A DNA stretch of 64,000 nt from Bolinopsis microptera (lineage: Eukaryota; Ctenophora; Tentaculata; Lobata; Bolinopsidae), in assembly GCF_026151205.1 (NCBI RefSeq), contig NC_087082.1, positions 8,688,901-8,752,900 on the forward strand, in the 5' to 3' direction. Of the stretch, positions 43,728 through 55,799 are shown one piece after another. The position numbers were made by a program, and so were the translations under genes. The notes beneath the pieces were generated by a model. That model had not been told where the DNA came from and made no database searches. It worked only from the letters and a program-made list of their open reading frames with translations. Position 1 is the first letter of the stretch. Every line of letters starts with the position of its first letter.

Positions 43728-44092
43728 TTTTATCTCAATTCTTATTTTACTTCGGACATTCCAACAGCCACATTGTTACACAAGTGTGTAACCAGCCAAT
43801 TACAGGAAGCCGAAGGATTCAATTATACATTAGGCCAGTGACGGTTAAGGTAGTGTGTACCATACTTTCTTCGCCCGAGACTTTGCTGCAATGGGCAGCT
43901 CCTCATTTAACCCTCACACCCGATTTCTCGAGTATTTGGCTGAGTGGACCGGGGGGCTGCATAGACCACTCAGGATCCTTAGCTGAGCGTCGACGACGCT
44001 CACCCCACGGCTAGTGGCAGAGTCGGGAATCGAACCTGGTACCTCAAGCAATACCAGGCCTGGATTAACCAACTGAGCCACTAAGCCGTTGA
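43728..44092 (-). mobile_element. tRNA-derived SINE inserted in the 7-bp satellite
   Basis: On the minus strand the 5' end reads as a tRNA-like head: an A-box word TGGCTCAGTTGG at 44080-44069 and a B-box GGTTCGATTCC at 44036-44026. Spacing and flanks fit a complete tRNA-like fold of about 76 nt, including a GCTTA stem start and a GCCACTAGCC end. A body of about 280 bp follows and ends in a short A-rich stretch before the satellite. It is not an intact tRNA gene because a long unrelated body is attached and the acceptor stem pairs poorly. Confidence 0.75.
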
Positions 44093-44093
44093 A

Positions 44094-44265
44094 TATGTAA
44101 TATGTAATATGTAATATGTAATATGTAATATGTAATATGTAATATGTAATATGTAATATGTAATATGTAATATGTAATATGTAATATGTAATATGTAATA
44201 TGTAATATGTAATATGTAATATGTAATATGTAATATGTAATATGTAATATGTAATATGTAATATG
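44094..44265. repeat. 7-bp satellite (TAATATG)n, right block
   Basis: About 24 perfect copies of the same heptamer as at 43490-43727, directly after the tRNA-like end of the SINE. Confidence 0.95.
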
Positions 44266-46539
44266 TGTAATAATAATAAGTAGTATAATACGTATTTTAT
44301 ATCAACCGCATAACTTGCAGAGATAAGGACATAGTCATAGGATTACAATGATTCATCTTCCCTAATCACAAGTTATCGACTAAAAACTGTTTTGATCACT
44401 TGACATTACTGTATAAAAAAGTTTCTCAGATTTGTTGCGGTTATATAGATTGCTGGTTTAGGGATAGGGTTGAGGTACCGGTTAGAGTTAGAGGGTTATA
44501 GGGTAATTAATGTTCAACAAAGCTCCATATAAACATAATATTATAAAAAACGTTTTAAAGTTAGCCCGTGATAATGATCAGCGTAGAATGATTAATCATC
44601 ATCTGCAGTTACTGCACTACAAAATTAGTTTGTGATCTAACTTTAACAAAATGTAATGAATAATTATATGATCTAACTTATGACTTGTAAGCTTATACAA
44701 CGATTGACATTAAAAAACATATGTTGGATGGAGGAGGTTAGGCTATAAGTATTCAATCTTCGGACATGTTCGATTTGTGATACCGAAGTCATCATTTAAA
44801 ACTTGCTCGGCCCCTAAAAATATTACGTCAGCGGAATTTTCGCCATTTAAGACATCTCTGTCAGTCTGTCCTTGTAGGTTTATAACCTACCAAGACGCGT
44901 GCCGAGTTGGACTCGTCTACAGTCTTGAAATATTTTACGAGTATCACCCGTTAACTTTAAGTCTGTCCATGTCCCAACATTGCCAGAAACCCCCATACAA
45001 CGTTAACAAACTGCATGTACGTAACTTGTAACGCGATGCACTACTGGGTCGCGCGCGCATCAAATATGCTTCTCGCAATCACAGATCGGCGAGATGCGAA
45101 GGATTGACATCGTGAATCAAGTACGTAACAACCCCTCTCCTTCTAGTTCTCAACCATTCAAATCTTCAAAGTTTAATGTTTTCGATGATGATAGTGCGAT
45201 TAATATTATAGAGTTCAAAAACAGGAGAATAGAGTTTTCAAATACAATTTGCTTGAGACCGCTAGAAGAGGATAAATTATGAAATTTATAAAAGTAATTT
45301 AAACTGCATGTTTTTGTTATTTAAATTTGATCAAAGTCCAACTTTGAATCATGAGACAAAACAATGATTTCTGCTGAATTCAGTATGGCCTAGTGCCCGC
45401 CTAGATCACCTTAGTTGAATTAAAAGCGAACATGCATCAGTAACTTTTATCTCTGATATCAAGCTGAAAGTGTTAAGTCATCGATGGAAAAAACTCAAAT
45501 CTAGCGCACCTCGTTATTTGCCCCGGCGAAATTGAATTGTACACAAATTATCAAATTGTGAACTGTTTTATCAAATGAAAAGCGCGGTACTTAAGAAAGG
45601 AGTTTCGGGTGTATTTTTAGAAAATAAACAACTGTGTAATGAAAGTCAATAACAAAAAACTTGGAAATAATCAAGCCTACTATACAAACATTTTACTTAT
45701 ACTTTACAAGGTCAAATAAAGTTAAATAGTAAGGTTAAATAGTTCATAATAATATTGTTATTACGTAACGATGATTTGGTCAAAAATTCGCACAGTTTCA
45801 ATTCATCCCAACGACTCAACCAGTCGTTATCCAATGTACTTTAATCCAATAATATGTAACTAAAATAATATCAAGATGAAATAAAGAATATGATCGTACA
45901 GTATGCAGTTAATTTAAGTGGGATCCTACAATAATTTACCTGTTACCGGGATGAATCGGTGCAATTTGGTCAATTTAAATATCTTGTCAATCTATCTACC
46001 TACACGTCTACTAAACAATATAAATATGTTTCCTGTCAAAAATTCAATCAAACACCATATCAATATTTCGTTATCGTCAAAAATTGTTCCGTCAAATATT
46101 CAAATACTTTGTCATTAAAGTCAGAAACTTTAATAAAAGGGTATTTTTACGTTACATATTGCATGTAACTAAAAAAATCTGTCAGCACAGCATTCTTGGT
46201 CGTAAAAATCATTAAGTTTAACTTCGTAAATCCTGTTTGGGCCACATCAAGTCATTCCAACTCGATCAGTTCTATCATTTGATGAAGTGCAGTCATTTAA
46301 TGTCATCAATAATCGGTGATCTGATCCTTCAGATTATACTAGCTCAACTTCGTGGTTACTTAATTAACGTCTGTTAATTTATCAGTCTCTCTCACCCAAT
46401 ATTTCATTCACTTCCAGTCTCCAGATCGTGTCTCAAGCGAAACTAATCATTCTCCTTCACGAACAATAAAAATGTTTATTTCGCGGACAATCTCCCTCTA
46501 ATTAACTGCAATCTACAGATCAGTAGAGATAACGACCCC
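44266..46539. other. no gene recognised
   Basis: 3' flank of the homeobox gene and AT-rich spacer. An ORF at 45094-45282 (+, 62 aa, FDDDSAINIIEFKNRRIEFS) has protein-like composition but no family, splice partner or repeat support. It is left uncalled. Confidence 0.35.
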
Positions 46540-49500
46540 CTACAAGTACCAGCTAAAAGCTGAGTGCTGACTAACGCTAGGTTTAATGGCTGGCAGTTTG
46601 GTGGGGATGGGAGTGATGAGGTTGTTGGGTCGAGGGGGAAGGAAGGAGTCTGGGCCGAGGGGTGGGAGAAGGGATACTGGAGGGAGGTGTGAGTAGAGTT
46701 GCAATCTTTGGGATGTTATCGCGCTCTGCATCAGTGCTATCGCTCTACGGTCCTGAATAAGGGGTATTGATCAAATTTTGGAAAGAGATGTAATATTTTC
46801 AATGATTTTCGTGTCAAGATAGTGTTAGTGTTACTGTTGCACTTGATAAATCGTATAATCATATTGGGCCAGTCAGTGCTGAATACTTGAATACGTAAAA
46901 GGCTTCACTAGAGATATAGAACTTTCTAATTTTAAACATTCAGTTTAAAAACCACACTTTAGATTTTGGGCGGGAAAATTTGCCAATCGAAACATAGATT
47001 GAGATAAATTTCCTTAAATAAAATCTGCTCGGGTGCAAACTGTACCTTGAGCTTAGCTTTAGCTCGCCTGTTCTGAAACCATATCTTGACTTGCGTATGT
47101 GAGATATCTGCACTTGCTGCCAACTCTTTCCTTTCCCGTCTCGTCAGATAACGTTTTGTCAAGTAGGCTTCCTCCAATTTTTGAACCTGAAATTTGTTTC
47201 TGGTCACAAAACATAATTAAGGAAGCTTTAAATCGTTCGATGTCTTTGCCCGCCACCTGGGCATGCAGTGTGCTGTTTTAACAACTTCTAAAATACTAAG
47301 GTTGTAGGCCTCGACCACGTCAGTGAACTTGAAAACAAACTTTGAAATGACGTCTACAAATATGGTAGGATAATCAAATAAACTGATACAAGCCATGGTG
47401 ACCTAACGAGATAAATTCATTTAGGAGTTGTGCACGTACTCGTCATTTCTTTGGTTAAAAGAGAGATTTAGCCTGGCCATTATCATGTGAGGTGAATTTG
47501 GAAAGCGAATTAAATAGGATATCACCCGATATGAACAATGTTAGGTCACAAGCATCGGAATGTAGAAAATCTATTTCGACATACACTCCTATCAATTAGC
47601 TGAATATTTGATAAGCCTCGTAAAAATGGAGAGATATTTATCATGACTTTTGTGAGAACCAAAAATTAGTTTATTTTCGTACCAGTGACAGTGAATTGAA
47701 TTAGATATTTTGGCCGTACAACGAGGATTTGATAAAAGAAACAAACACGTTGAAAGCATTTCTCTTGTGAACCTTTATGGTAAATTCAGGTTGAACCTGA
47801 TAAAGATAAATTAAATCAAATGGTGACTTATATAAAAGTAATAAGCATGGGAAAAGTCTAAGGATGCAGTAAAAAAGCTAGAAGTACCTGCTCTCTTGAG
47901 AAGATAGTTCTTGGTTTCTTGCTATTCAGGTCCTGTTCCTCAGGGGACGACTCACATGTTTCCATCGAACTACCATCTGACTTCGGGGTCTTTGGATCTG
48001 AAATGAGGAACTTGGTCAGCGACGAAACAGTGTCGATAAATCTGGCTTCCCGACTAAAATAAAGAACCGCTAATAATGTATTATATTCGATTTCAAGTCT
48101 TCTAAATACTATTTCAGGCAAAGTGTTTATTTTTAGCTTCACTCTCGTGATGATTTCATTTTCGATCACCCCTGAAAGTCTCTCGGCCACCAAACCACAG
48201 CTGGACTATCTAATTGATATTAAAACTGTAAATGCCCCGTTTATACAATATGTCAAACAAGCCCCTATAAACTGACAGGACCCCCGGTGAAGCTGCCCCT
48301 AAAACTACAAACCTCGTTATTACCATTTACCAACAACTTATTAATTAAGAAACTCTTAGCAAGGAGTATACCCCACTCATAGCAAGCATTAAACCCCTCT
48401 TTACAGCACTCCAATCAATAACCCTGGCCTACTTTCCATCCGCGTCAACAGAAATGTGACATATACTTCAGTGGCTTGATGATGACCAGAAAACAGCCAG
48501 CTCGTACACAACTATTAATGCTATACACTGAGTCATCAGGATTGTGGCTCTTAAAGTTTGATGGTGATATGATAATTAGTTATGAAGATGGAGTGTCACA
48601 GTGTCACTTGTTAGGATATTTGCTTGCTTGACAGGGTCATGTTCCCAGCTTGTGGGCCAGTTTCAAGCAGGTTTTCTGTTCATGACATGAGCGGGTATTA
48701 TGAGTAACAGCTGGTGTTATGAAAAGAAGGGACTATTTATAAAATACTTGAGAATAAATACTTCAGGGCCAGGGGTATATTCTGATTAAGTCAACACTCA
48801 TTAAGTGCACAGTGCACAGTGCACAGTGCACAGTGCACAGTGCACAGTGCACACTGCACACTGCACAGTGCACACTGCACACTGCACACTGCACACTGCA
48901 CACTGCACACTGCACAGGTTACACCTCTAAGTACTGCCTTCAAAGAAACTATTACCACTTCCATTTCAATCCTTGCTGGAAGCTAATTGCTAATTAGAAC
49001 ATTGACTGACCTATTGGAGTTTTGTTTACTTTCTTCATAGGTTTCTAAATGTATCCCAATCGTGAAACGAACAATTTAGTGAATCATCAGAGAACGATTG
49101 AGATAATTTCCCTTCAATTGCCGTCCATTAAGGCGTGGCAAAAAGCGACCAAAATAACCTGTGCACATTGCACGACACCAAAGCTGCTTTGTCAAGCAAC
49201 CAAATCACACATCATTGAACTTGAACAACGTCCCGCTGCAGCAAAAGGTGCCCAGACGATATTTTAAGAACCACTCCAACGAATGGCTAAGACCAGAGTC
49301 TGCCGCGCTTGTCGTGTACAAACGGTTTTTCTTGTCAAGAATACTGTCTGCTTTAAAAGAAGCACACGTGATTTGGAGTCGTGTCACGTGTTGGGGCCTG
49401 AATAATGGTGATGGTACTTTGATGGCTCAATCTTGGATACTCCCTGTGAATGAAAGAAAAGTATGGAAATAGTACGTCCAAACTGAAGCGGATTTGAGGA

Positions 49501-50564
49501 ATAGGGTCGCACAGCTTAATTAAGTTTTATGTCAAACAGGGAGTGAATATATTTGTACAGTTTATTCGCTGAGTTGATAACGATATACACATGTATTATG
49601 AAAGATCCTGTTAATAAAACCTTATCATTTATATGCTTCAAGAACCCCCTCCAGGCTGATTATTCGATTATTCGAGACCTACATTTTAATCAAATTCGTC
49701 AGGTAATTAATTACTAGCAGTGTGTCTAATGATATTTCCATATTTCAAAATTGATTTGCTATCAAATTTTACGAATACTGCACTGTTGCCGACGTTTTTA
49801 TGATCCAAAATGGTTTTGGTTGCCCTGTTTTTGCTTACTACTTATAGCGAAGTGGTTTCTGGAAACCAAGGGCTCCCGAAATTGGTAGAAGCTAACCGTC
49901 CTAATTCGAAAGATAGCATACTTGACACTTGCCAAGCTCTCAAAGAGGATGCCCAGGAGATAAGGGAGGAAGGATACTCGGCTATCAACAAAGCTGATAT
50001 GATCCGGGACCAGGCTTATCGGGTAAAGGATATGAAGCGTACGAAATCAAAGAGAGTGCTTTGTTGGCAAAATCTGGCTTGGAGATCTTTATTGTTGAAA
50101 CTCTTGCTCTGATGAAGAATCAAGCTACTGCTAACAATTTGTACATCCAAGAGATAAGGGCTTCTTTGAGTTCTGTTTTGACTAGGATGGAAAGGGGGGG
50201 GGGGAGCCAAGTGGATATTTGTAGATATTTGTAGATTAATGTAGAATGGATAATCCACGAAAAAAGTGGATGACATTCTACAAATTTATACATTTATCTC
50301 CAAAAATTCAGTAGAATTTCTGGGCACATATTTGAGATTACATTTTTTGTAGATAAATGTAGATTATTGTCAATGGATAATTCACGAAAATTCTACAAAT
50401 TCTACAAATTTATACATTTATCTCCAAAAATTCAGTAGAATTTCTGGGCACATATTTGAGATATACATTTTTTGTAGATAAATGTAGATATTTGTAGATT
50501 ATTGTAATGGATAATTCACGAAAAAAGTGGATGACATTATCCAAATATCTACAAATATCCACTT

Positions 50565-50602
<38 letters not shown>

Positions 50603-51680
50603 AAAGTTTGGAGTAAGGACTGGACGATGTTGAACAAGGTCAGGAACAGCTAGAGGAGATGATTGAAGGCAAGATTTCAGAGCTGACAGAACTCGTTTCA
50701 CAAAACTTAGCAACAAGTGGAGAACACATTCCAGCAGTTCGAGTAGCTCAAAGCACAACTTACAATAATTATCATAACCCCGAAAACGCAGTTGATGGAA
50801 ACGTTGGAACCGCTTCCCATACAGAGTGTGTATATCCTCGACCGTGGTTCAGGTACTATTTCTCGGGCCAGAGAGCTATAGGGCAGATAAAAGTGATAAA
50901 TGGAAAGTTGAACGAAAACCGGATGAGACTTAATGGAGCGAAGGTGGTTGTTATGGCGGGTGATGGATCCAAGAGACCTTGTGCTGTCGACACTATAACA
51001 GTACGGGAGGGAGACTTTGTGGAAGATCAGACGTACTACCTTGACTGTACGGGAAACACTGGTGTTGGAGTTGAGTTTGTGTTGGAGACCACAACTTGTT
51101 TGGAATTTAGAGAGATTGAAGTTTATGCTCCGTGAAATGCATTGATTTAAAATCTTATTCACTAATACGGAATTTTACTGTACAAAATGTATAACCAACA
51201 AAAATAAGTAACAATCTTTGATTTAGTCGTTGTAGTTGTATCTAACTAGATAATTATACCAGCAAACTAGGATGGAATTTTTATCACGACTAACTGCATC
51301 AGTTTCACCACTGAAATCCAATCAGAACAATTGATATGTATCCTTAAAAAGCAGCGGAAATGTATTATTGTTTTCTCGGGATATTAAAGGGTAAGGGAGA
51401 CAACTACAGGTAACAATTTGCGATTCCCAAACTCCCTACATCCTATCTATAATGTAGTAATAAAACAGGAAGTACTAAACCCAAAAACACGACACTCACC
51501 TCTGCTGGTTACTCCGGTACAACTGCCATCACTGCAGGTGGGACTCAGTGATCCAGCTGACTCGGTGGAACACGACAGGTGCCTGGCCTCCCTCCTGGGG
51601 GTGGACGGAACTCCGTTGTAGTTGTTGCTCAATAAGGACTGGATGCTGAACGCTATTGCTTTACTGCTCAGCGTACTCAT
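46540..51680 (-). CDS. NK-like (ANTP-class) homeobox transcription factor with an eh1-type repressor motif, 214 aa
   Basis: Four exons, 51680-51500, 47997-47888, 47186-47046 and 46752-46540, join in phases 1, 0, 0 with GT-AG borders. Exon 1 carries AIAFSIQSLLS, an engrailed-homology-1 type motif (FSIxxLL) that recruits Groucho/TLE co-repressors. Exons 2-3 encode the homeodomain, which begins KKPRTIFSREQ and ends with helix 3, QVKIWFQNRRAKAKLK, with Gln at position 50 and Asn at 51, so a TAAT-type target is expected. The intron falls after about homeodomain residue 12. The C-terminus is proline-rich and ends SAFSWYL. The helix 3 tail RAKAKLK resembles Msx/Bar/NK-like proteins, but no single subfamily fits cleanly. 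An in-frame upstream ATG at 51734 would add 18 residues. Intron 1 (3.5 kb) holds a nested opposite-strand pseudogene. Confidence 0.88.
48807..48915. repeat. heptamer microsatellite switching from GTGCACA to CTGCACA
   Basis: About six copies of TGCACAG run into about nine copies containing TGCACAC, with one mixed unit. GTGCAC is self-complementary, so the array can form hairpins. It lies in intron 1 of the homeobox gene. Confidence 0.9.
49810..51135 (+). pseudogene. broken secreted coiled-coil plus F5/8-type C (discoidin/fucolectin-like) gene
   Basis: The frame opens with a signal peptide (MVLVALFLLTTYSEVVSG) and a charged helical stretch. At about 50025-50035 coding continues in another frame (GYEAYEIKESALLAKSG...SLSSVLTRME), implying a 1-nt shift. 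A 406-bp MITE then splits the frame (50195-50600), and soon after it an in-frame TAA follows SLE. The open frame resumes with a coiled coil (EQLEEMIEGKISEL) and an F5/8C-like domain: STTYNNYHNPENAVDGN, RPWFRYYFS, IKVING, ending TTTCLEFREIEVYAP. Such domains bind carbohydrates or lipids in fucolectins and discoidins. Apart from these lesions no intron is needed. Alternatively gtaaag at 50023 is a real donor and the MITE lies in an intron, but the coding-like sequence between them argues against it. Confidence 0.7.
50195..50600. mobile_element. MITE with poly-G/poly-C ends and a 6-bp target duplication
   Basis: GGAAAG occurs on both sides (50189-50194 and 50601-50606). Between the copies, the left end is a run of 10 G then AGCCAAGTGGATATTTGTAG, and the right end is its inverted counterpart CTACAAATATCCACTTGG followed by about 34 C. 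The interior is an imperfect direct duplication of about 130 bp built from ttctgggcacatatttgaga and tgtagataaatgtaga words. No coding capacity. Run lengths may be approximate if homopolymers were mis-sequenced. Confidence 0.85.
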
Positions 51681-51734
51681 GGAGGGGAGACGATGATATT
51701 TTAACTTAAAACTAGGGTCAGATTCTGTAGACAA

Positions 51735-54523
51735 GTATCAGAACTCAGAAGGCGAGTAATATAGGAACCCAGGTAGGTTTTGAAGAGGGGGCAGTTGTTA
51801 AAAAGCACGGCAAACAAGAGCAAGTTGAAGTCTAACTGATGAGGGAGGACTGATGGCGCGTGTTTAACGAACTGACCTCACGTGAGCACCACGTGACATG
51901 ACGCGTCATTGCTTGCTTGATAGGAGCGCTCTGACATAATCCCCCTCCGTGTACACAGTGTATTGTACTCTCGCATCCCCCGGTCATGTGACTGTGATGA
52001 CTCGTTCCGTTGGACCGCAGTCTGGCAGTCCTTCTTCTAATCGTGACTAGCGGTTCAGGGCTTTCCACAGATCGTCAACTGATTGAGGAGATGTCACATG
52101 ACTTCAGCGATATAATAACGGTTGCTGAGTATCCCCTAAAATATAATGATCAGTATTATTGTTGACGGCGCAATGAAATGGCAATTACCAAAATAAGGGC
52201 CTGCTTGTGACCTAAATTAACACTCTTACCCGGAGCCTCGCAGAATGCTTGTCAGAATCTCAACGACTTTTTAATTTGGTGACTGAAGGGCAATAAACTT
52301 CCAGGGAGCGCTTGGTGACTTGGTGGTCCAATCATGGGCAACTTAACCATAATAATATGATCATGGCAATAGTATTTTCAAATAGATAACAGTGCAAAGA
52401 AAAGGTCGGGAATGGTGGGGGTGGGCGTTATTTTGGTTTTTGGGATTCAGAATACACAGTAGTAACTATACTTAATTAACGGCATGTTATTTTACAGGTG
52501 GACCAAACCGGTCATCGCGAGGATTAGCAGGATTAAACGGCGTGGTGTTGATTAAAACTCGATCAAGCATCGACAAATTGTCGCCACGACTCCAACTGTC
52601 ACATACTATAATCACACTCGATATATTAATTTGATTTTTGGCTCTTTCTCTATGACTTAATTTAGCAACCTATATGGTAGGTTTGCGGATGACGCCATGT
52701 TCCTCTTAGTGGTCAGCTTGTACCTATTTTCCTTCACTGATATAATGTGGCTATCAAGAACAATCATAGTTGGCTTATCAACCTTCTCATAGTACATTAT
52801 TGCCATCACGGTGACCAATACCGCATGCATGCATCCAACTTACCAGTTCTGGGTTATAACGACGGTTTTCCAATTTGGTTCTTTCAGTTGGGCTCGATCA
52901 TCAGTCCTTCCGTCTCGATTTATTGCAGGTCTGTCGAACTTCTATATGTCAATAGCTAAAAGTTAATGTCATTAATTGCACCTAGTATCACACCTGAAGT
53001 AGTACATACAAATTTAGCCATATACAAACTCATAATTAAGGTACGTATAGTGTCACCGGAGCAACATGAAATATAACAAAACAAGATGAGCTAATTAAGT
53101 TGTTTTTACACACCCAGTGCCACGTCATGAAAAAGAGTGACACAAAATGTCTCTCATAACTTTTAAACATCGCGATGGTAAGCAGCAATTCTTGTTTAAA
53201 ACCTGCAGCCCAACCAGCTTTTGATATGATGCAAACAATTACGGTCCACCATGGTCATTAAACAGAGAATTAACATTATCTAATTAGCCTCATCACCATC
53301 ATTTTCATTAGTAATTGTTAGCCGTAAAGGGGGCCCTTTAAAATGTGTGATGACCGTTCGATTTGTCACAAGCAAAATTCAAATTCGCCAATCAGAAAAC
53401 TGCATCTTTGAGGAGAGAAGTGCACGTGTGAGATGATAGTGCACGTGTGAGATGATATGTCTACATGCTAAGATGCTGACGAGTTAAGTGTTGGGACCGG
53501 ACAGCTGATTTCCCAGACGGGAACTATTTGGGAAATACTTTCATGGAACGGGAACACCAAAAACGTAAGTTCTTTGGGAAATTTATATTCCGCATGGTTT
53601 TTTTAACGGACTGAGCTTAAGCCAAGTTTTACCAAGTATCCTTGGCCGTGTAAAAAGTTAAGGAAATTATTGGCGGCCACAAACGCGACAATTAGACGAC
53701 AACGAGGAATAATCTGAATATTTTCAGCATGACAATCCACACAAAAAACAAGGGAGACCGGATTATATAATGTGCTTGTTTCTCCTAAAGGAGTCTGCAT
53801 TCAAAAACTCTGCGAACAACTCGTGATAACCGGACTTTTATTGTGTATAAATAACCATTATCTACTTGAGAAACGATCGTTATATTAGTGAATAACGAAT
53901 AAAGCCCTGCAAGATGGACACTTTCATTGTTGTTATCACAATGGTGGTCTAAAGTGATTTATTGTGCGGATGATTATTTGACATGTTCAGTGCACTTAAA
54001 CCGAGTTAATATGATTAAAGTGAGAGATAAAGTATCAAAATGTCTGTTAAGCATGGCAAATCGTAACTGAAGTTTATGTTTAATTACTTGCAGTAGCAGG
54101 TAAAGTTAACCGTGTGGTTTATTGTAAATACTATTATGGAAACTATAGAGAAAAAATAATTCTTGGAACTTTTATAAGTATAACCGAGAAATATTTGGCG
54201 AATAAAAGTATAATATCTGCTATTAAGGAATAAACTGAATTATAATTTTAAACAGCTATTGGGTGACAAATATAGGAGAAACAACGACACTCGACAATAA
54301 TCATCACAGTTAAGTAAAAATAAAAGAAGGACCAACATCAAGGAAATTTAACGTTCATTTTTGTTAAGTGAAAAGCAAGCTAAAAGTCGCACAGTTCGTG
54401 GAAATAAATACATATGTTTTGCAATACTAATAGGCGATATTAATGACTAAAAATAAATGATATGCCTAAGAATATCAGACATCATATTTTAGTTCAATTA
54501 ATTAACTCAGCTGCCTTGTATAC
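51735..54523. other. 5' flank of the homeobox gene; no gene recognised
   Basis: Regulatory flank and spacer. A short direct duplication (gtgcacgtgtgagatgat) occurs twice at about 53421-53458. No exon with good borders was found. Confidence 0.35.
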
Positions 54524-54945
54524 CTGGGTCAACACACTTAGGTCGTGGGAGGAGGTGAGAATAAAGGATCTCATTCTGACAAGTAACCACTCTGCTGCCC
54601 TGCAGAGTGTACCCAGCAGCACACTCTACTGGTATCACAGTTCCGTAGGTGGTAGGAAATGTTGCGTTAGTTGAAAGGTAGTTCTCTGTCATCAGCCCCC
54701 TGCAGTGATCTAGGGTATCACGATTTAGCGTTTATTGATGTTTTTGTATTTTTGACATTGATTGCCATAAAAAAGAATTTAACAAAAAATGGCTATCAAA
54801 CTCTTAATTAAATGAATAATCAATAAACCTATAGTGCATGTTGGACGTGTTCCGATAGTGAAGGAAATGTCTCTGATGCAAGTTATTTTATTGTCCCCAG
54901 TGAGAGTGTGGCCAGGCTTGCAGTTTACTTCCACCATTCCATGAT
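54524..54945 (-). CDS. two orphan sushi/CCP exons (partial gene or relic)
   Basis: Two exons, 54945-54829 and 54709-54524, join in phase 1. They encode one CCP tail (VEVNCKPGHTLTG...ITC...RPTC) and one full CCP (HCRGLMTENY...VECAAGYTLQG...VVTCQNEI...RPKC). The phase-1 borders (acceptors before 54945 and 54709, donor at 54523) fit ordinary CCP exons. Neither a leader nor an end could be found within 1 kb either side. The modules are not close to the array type of the giant gene and have few glycosylation sites. Either more exons were missed or this is a relic. Confidence 0.55.
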
Positions 54946-55469
54946 CTGGAATAACAGCCAAATGCTCGGACGTGGTCCACAAACGGAAAGAAAAAGGACA
55001 AGGATATTGCAGTAACGGTACAATCCATTTCAGCACCAAGACACAGTCATTGGTCAAGCTATTGTATACCACGGTCGGACGTCTGCGAAAAGCGGTCTAC
55101 ATATTGTGAGATTTTAGTGTAATTCTATGGTTATTTTGAGCAATTAGCCGCCAGTCTTATACCTCTGGGGCATAATGTAGTGGTTCACGCTGTCATTATA
55201 ACTGTAATATTCCACGATCAGTGAAAATACGAAATAAATGAAGGATCGGATATCTGTGTTAAAGATGCGTCTTTCAAGTTTTCACTATATTTGATATATG
55301 TATTATATAATATATATATATTATACATTATCCTTTATGATCATCATAGACACCCAATAATTCCCTATTTGCTATTTCATAAAAATGATAAAGTAAAATT
55401 TGACGATGCGATTAAGTCTGATGCGTCTAAATTTAAATCAGTTTAAGCGTGAGCCAGGTTCTAAAATTT

Positions 55470-55507
55470 ATCATTGTAATCATTGTAATCATTGTAATCA
55501 TTGTAAT
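55470..55507. repeat. 9-bp tandem repeat (ATTGTAATC)n
   Basis: Four perfect consecutive copies of ATTGTAATC. A TA-rich palindromic stretch lies about 160 bp upstream at 55293-55330. Confidence 0.9.
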
Positions 55508-55799
55508 CTTTTTTGTATAACTAATAATAATATATAAATTATAAGACAAATTTTGAATAATGATTCTAGGAACCTGTTGGTTTTTCAAATGGTACCTTTT
55601 TATTGATATTTTCTGTTTGTGATTATAACTGATTTTTATAACTCTATCATTTTCATATACTCATATAAATGAAATTGGATAACTTGGAAACTGTAAAGGT
55701 TGAAAAAGTGGTAAAGATGGACACATCCACGGACAACGATGGGTAATGAGTATGAATGAAACGATAAATTTGAAGTATTTAATTATTTGATGTTTCAAA

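Noticed and set aside
44013-44088. tRNA gene on the minus strand
   Set aside because: A- and B-box words are present, but the acceptor stem pairs poorly and a body of about 280 bp follows, so a SINE head is the better reading.
43490-44265. CRISPR array (regular short repeats)
   Set aside because: The repeats are contiguous 7-mers with no unique spacers, and the genome is metazoan.
48812-48997. His/Cys/Ala-rich ORF (HSAQCTVHSAQC)
   Set aside because: It is a translation of the TGCACAG/TGCACAC microsatellite.
50535-50637. poly-glycine ORF over the G/C run
   Set aside because: It is a homopolymer artefact at the MITE end.
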